Shown here: positions 59,370 through 64,000 of the stretch, piece by piece
How the letters are laid out: each line of letters starts with the position of its first letter
Position numbering within the stretch: the stretch's first letter is position 1
Translations under genes and position numbers: made by a program
Notes under the pieces: model-generated
Told to the model about the DNA's origin: nothing
What the model saw: the letters and a program-made list of their open reading frames with translations, nothing else
Databases searched by the model: none
Source: Xenopus tropicalis
Lineage: Eukaryota; Chordata; Amphibia; Anura; Pipidae
DNA length: 64,000 nt
Assembly (NCBI RefSeq): GCF_000004195.4
Contig: NC_030681.2
Coordinates: 86,429,539-86,493,538, forward strand
Direction of reading: 5' to 3'

Positions 59370-61784
59370 CACAATTCCAAACGCCATTACTTACCACTTA
59401 CTTAAGTGATAAAATAACTTACAGGAAAAATACATATTAGTCCCAAGCTCTATTTAAGCATCTGTAAACACAAACATCTTTCATCCACTGGGGTTAGCCC
59501 TGATGATGATTCCAAAGAAAATGCCAAAATGCCTTGATGTTTTTGTTTGCACTATATGATTGAAAAGAGCTTGGGACTAATAAAGTACTCTTAAAGGTAA
59601 TGTCATATATACGATAGACAGACAGACAAACAGATGAAAGATAGATTGACAGACAGACACATGCATAAATGGATAGATATAAACCCAAGTATTTTGTTTG
59701 AGATACAATTTTCCAACATCCTGCCTTGTATAATTTATAGTCTCCGATTATGAACATTACTCACATTACAGACGGATGGCTTTCTGAGAAAAATGCGTAA
59801 CTTCTGCACCAAAACAAATAATAAATATCTTTAATTCAAAAGGGATGTATGAGTATCTGGTCCATTATACATAATGCTTGTAGCGTGCTTATCAGGGCAC
59901 GGCACCTGTATTACAAAAATGACATGCACGCTTTTAGGAAATTAATAGTACACCTATTTTTTGTGTTCGTGATACAGCCAATAGTTTCCATATTTGTTAT
60001 AGAAGGATTATTCAACTAAATTCTGTTTTAGCAAGTATTTTGTAATTATACTGTATGGTATAACAAAGAAAATGCTAATTCTCTCTTAAATCAAGCAATT
60101 TATTAAATAGTAGTAACGGCTCGTGCACACATTCCTGCTGTAAAACTACACTTAATATTTGATCTATAGGATATTTAAGGTTTAGTTTTTGACTGGTGTG
60201 TGAAATGTATTAATAGCTATGTGGCCACTGCACAAAGGTTGCTTTCTGCAGTAGTCTGCCCTTATTTGTCTGGATAAAACAGACTGAACTAGAGGTTACG
60301 TTGTGGCTGACAGATTCATAATTGCACCCGTTATGTGTTCACTCTTTAATTTACAGCTATCCATGTTTCTCAATGGGATAATTATCAAAAGGGCTGTTTT
60401 CGGATGACTTTCATCCACAATCTAGTCAGATTCACTAACACCTCTTGTGTCACCCTTGTATATTCTGCCTCATATAGTCAGACACAATATCTGGGGGTGT
60501 GAGGGAAGCTATGGCAGATGTGTCTCTGAGCTTTCCATCAGCCATCCGTTAACAATGAAATCCACCCACACAAAGATGTTGCATTGCCTTGGCCCTCAGC
60601 GATTTAATATCAGCACATGTAAAGATAGAGATCCTCATCATTATCTTTAAACATACAGCAAAGGTTGAACATTCTATTACAGAGAAGCAGGTAATGGTCT
60701 ATCTGTAATAACAACATGATACATGGTTTGTTTGACAAAACCTAAACAGAATTCAGGTTTGCCATTTAATTATATTGTAGCAATTACCCATCCATCATTC
60801 CGCATCAATGCCCAAAGGCACTATTGAACTTTAGAGAGCAAGAAAAATAAACAATATTGTATTCTCTGTGATTATTTCAACCAAAGGTTATACACACATT
60901 ATGTAGGGTTTTGTTTTGTTTCTTATTCTGCATGATGAGCTTGAATCTACAAAATGAAACTAAGTCCCTGTCCAAACTAGTTTTGTTTAACTCAGCATTT
61001 AATTAGTTGCATTGCTATCAGCTACAATGTCATGGTTGCAGCCATAAAAAAAGAGGTGACCTCAGCCTGAGTGGTTTCAAGATCGACTTCTATAGCCAGT
61101 GGTGGCCCACCCTGTTGCTTGGGCGCCAGAACCAGGCTTTCTTAAGGCCCGCTGTCTATCCCAGATGTACCCTAGATGTCCTCTGCCTGTAATTATGTTA
61201 CAGACATAGGCAGGTTGGAGTTGATTGGCCTAAAAAGGAATGCACACAGAACTAGAGGAAGAGTACTCTGATCTCCTACAATATTGATAAAAAGGAGTTT
61301 TAAAGTGATCCTTCACACGATTACAGGCATTTCCTGGAACCTAGAGAACTCAATTTTCCCCAAAACAATTTACTTAGGGTGGATCAATTAAGACCTTTAG
61401 GTTATGGATTTCATTATTTTTTACACAACAAAAAGACAAGGCATAGAAATCTCTGCAATCCACAATCCATTCTACAACATTTTAACACATTTGATATGCT
61501 CTTTGTATAAGTAGTAGTAGTTTCTGACCTAAGTTGTTGAGCTGACATCACCAGACTAACCTTAGAATGTTATTGTCATCCTCATGAATTTATGTCTCCA
61601 TGTCAAGACTAGCATATTCAGTAAGGTTTATGTTTCTGGAAAAAAGACTGTAAAGGAAAAAACGCATAGAACTTTTTTTTTTTTTTACCATATATAGGGG
61701 ACCTAAAGTAGTTACATCATCTTTAAGTAGTTCCCTAGAGTTTTGGACACCTAAGCTGTTTTCTTATTTGAAGGTACTCTCCTG
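59370..61784. other. Unique intergenic, candidate conserved block
   Basis: 60110-60690 has no detectable repeat and a moderately GC-balanced composition. It may be regulatory, which I cannot test. No gene seen. Confidence 0.3.
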
Positions 61785-62300
61785 GCAGCAGTATAAAAAG
61801 GGAAGCATGTGTGTTCTGCCTCTTTATTTGTATTCTACCCTCTTAGAAGTTAGGTGCAGAATAGGGTCTGAGTAAGTGAAGATAGCATCAGGATAGTCCT
61901 GTAATAGTTCACTCCACGAGTGAGAGATAGAATCAAGTAAGCTAGTGAGCAACCTGAAGCTCCACCGAGGAGATTAGCAGGAATACCAGGTGTACCACCC
62001 TCCAGATAGGGACACAAGTGTACAGACTTAGGGACTTAGATCAGCATTCCACTTGGAGGGTCTGATACCAGGAATGGACACTACCCAGTTGACTAAATTC
62101 ACTGTTTAGTTATGACCCCTGATAGGTAAAGCACTGACTTCAATTTGTATTTGTGAGTATATGTGAAACACTGTACTGTACCTTCTGTGTCTATTCCACA
62201 AGACCTGTTCTATGTTCCTGTAAATAAAGAATTAGCCTTTGTTTTAAGAACTACTAGTTTATCAACCTGAGGGTTGTACTTCTGTGATACCCACCAACAG
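61785..62300 (+). other. Candidate solitary long terminal repeat or decayed promoter-poly(A) unit
   Basis: CAGTATAAAAAGGG at about 61790 (TATA-like) and AATAAAGAATTAGCC at about 62225 are spaced like the promoter and poly(A) signal of a retroelement LTR. I found no matching TG..CA ends or duplication, so this is weak. Confidence 0.25.
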
Positions 62301-62704
62301 AATTCGAGGGCATGTTCCCAGTGAATAAGAGTCGCATTTATGATTTATTGGTAAACATAAACTATACTCCGTTCAACATGTTTTCAACCCTTAGTGCCCT
62401 AGCATGGTTGCTTGTGGCAATGGCAAATTAGCCTTTTGTCTAGGTAGTTGCGTTTTTTTTGTATAATCATCAAAATGGCCTTTACTGGGTGGTCTGTGCC
62501 CACCAACCACTTTTGTAGAAATAAACTACTCTTTCTGCTTAGCAAGTCTGTCCAGTCTAAGTTGTCAGTCACAACACTTAAAACAGTCTTAGACTATGGG
62601 TCATAATAAGTACATAGTAAAATTATCATACAGACTAGACAGCATATATTCCATGCATTAGTCTATGAAAAGGCAACAGCTTGTTCTTAATATATATCTT
62701 GTTA
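62301..62704. other. Intergenic, nothing recognised
   Basis: AT-rich, no gene or pairable repeat. Confidence 0.45.
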
Positions 62705-63048
62705 TGTACCACTATAGGATTTATTACCCAGAATGCTTGGGATCTGAGGCTTTTCAGATAAGGGGTCTTTACTTTATCTAAGTCTTCATACCTTATGTCT
62801 ACAAAAAATAATTTAAAAATTAAATAAACCCAATAGGGTTGTCTTGCCCCCAATAAGGATTAATTATATCTTAGTTGGGATCAAGTACAAGGTACTGTTT
62901 CAGTATTACAGAGAAAGTGGGAATCATTTGTAAAAAAAAAAAAAAAAAAAAGAATTGTTTGCTTAAAATGGATTCTAAATGGGAAGATGGGTTTCCCGTA
63001 ATTTCCAGCTTTCTAGATAATGGATTTCCATACAAGGGATCCCATACT
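62705..63048 (+). repeat. TACAGGTATGGGA family copy, worn tips
   Basis: CCAGAATGCTTGGGATCTGA, CCCCAATAAGGATTAATTAT, TTAGTTGGGATCAAGTACAA and AAGGGATCCCATAC keep the family order. An A-run at about 62934-62951 interrupts it. Confidence 0.7.
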
Positions 63049-64000
63049 TTATTTTATTTCTTTGTTTGCAAATGTAACATCATGAACTTTTCTTTGTGGC
63101 AGATAAATCAGTCACTTTTTAGGTTTTTTTTAGCTTATAACTTTGCTACAGTCCATTGCTCCTTTTTTCTATTTCTTTCACATCAATTTTTGTAAAGGGC
63201 AGATGGTTTTTGAGCTTAAAACAGCTTCCATGTGTAACTGAAAGGAGGCTAGTGCAGTATTTTTTGCATTTACTGTTTTAGTATTAATTGTTGAATGCGT
63301 GTATCTTTTTCCATTTATTATACACCACGGAGCCATTTTCTGAAATAATATGTGGATCATGCTATTTTCCTGATATTGTAAAGGGCCTTGCAGTGTCTTG
63401 GCTGGCAGGACCTAATATAAAATGATTTAGCTACTGTAATACAATTTTTCTAACCCCTAGCTTTTACTGAATCTGTAATTGTAGAATATTTTTATTGGCA
63501 AGCTTGAGATTTGCTACAATTCACTATACATTGTCAGAGGGTTTTCAAATTACATTTTTGATTAGATACCACTGAATTATTTCTCTCTAAAGCAGGGAAA
63601 AATGTAGGTTTGTTTAATACAATGTGTTGGTTTGTACAGCATCTCTGTGGAATTCATGTAAACTTAAAGCCTGACACTAGTGATTCATGATGTGTTGTGG
63701 GAAATTATTATATGCCAAGTGTACTGGTCCATCTTCTTTCTGCAGGTCAGAATTTACAGATAACTTTCATGCCGTCTCTTGTACAACATGCTGACTGTGG
63801 AATCCCAGAGGTGGCAAGGGTTTACAGTAAAAGTTTAATTTTCTTTCTGTATCTGCCTGGGGTTTACATATAATATTCAATGTATATCCTGGCCATCCCC
63901 AGGCAGCATATTAAAAACACACAGTTAAGCTATCCCTGCCAGCTGTAAGAAGAAGAAAACATCCATGCCCTCGATCATCAGCATTAATACCTGCCCAAAA
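63049..64000. other. Intergenic to window end
   Basis: No exon of a following gene is visible. The sequence is AT-rich without a repeat I can pair. Confidence 0.4.

Noticed and set aside
63049..64000. Search for a CNR1 exon at the right edge
   Set aside because: No frame resembling the receptor was found; the gene, if next, lies outside.

Overview
This is vertebrate nuclear DNA, almost certainly from a clawed frog (Xenopus). Two pieces of evidence support this. The window holds the last two coding exons of the mRNA-capping enzyme gene RNGTT on the + strand. The rest is packed with repeat types typical of Xenopus: TTAA-flanked T2/Kolobok-like MITEs, hAT elements with 8-bp target duplications, PIF/Harbinger palindromes, Tc1 remnants, CR1 LINEs and Penelope-like fragments. 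I cannot tell X. tropicalis from X. laevis by reading alone. No prokaryotic, organellar or viral gene was seen.

Layout. Positions 1-4260 are RNGTT intron: degraded repeats, a TTAA element interrupted by a palindromic element (1699-2663), and an unexplained minus-strand open frame (3915-4210). The penultimate exon is 4261-4384. An intron with two abutting TTAA elements, a GC-rich palindrome and a small hAT element follows. The terminal exon is 6278-6432, with the 3' UTR running to a poly(A) signal near 7073 or 7964. From about 8 kb to 64 kb I find no credible host coding exon. In human the next gene beyond the 3' end of RNGTT is CNR1, so this is probably the RNGTT-CNR1 gene-poor interval (inference).

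The intergenic part is a stack of transposon fossils. About ten copies of one dispersed inverted-terminal repeat family (TACAGGTATGGGA ends) and about ten TTAA-type MITEs are scattered through it. Five hAT-type elements have intact 8-bp target-site duplications (5866, 21695, 37408, 41768, 57967), and two of these carry minisatellites. There are two CR1 LINE 3' ends (34.1-35.5 kb, 36.25-36.97 kb) plus an inverted tail (26.8 kb). A truncated Tc1 (42.1-43.2 kb) and a 218-bp Tc1-type MITE (38.35 kb) are present. A nearly perfect 354-bp Harbinger palindrome (39.2 kb) lies in the same window as the corpse of a related transposase-bearing element (51.47-52.07 kb).

The most interesting signal is a family of hammerhead-ribozyme-like modules in Penelope-like fragments. 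The one at 14941-14983 keeps every core nucleotide of a type I hammerhead. Most other open frames are fragments of these repeats or chance frames in AT-rich DNA.
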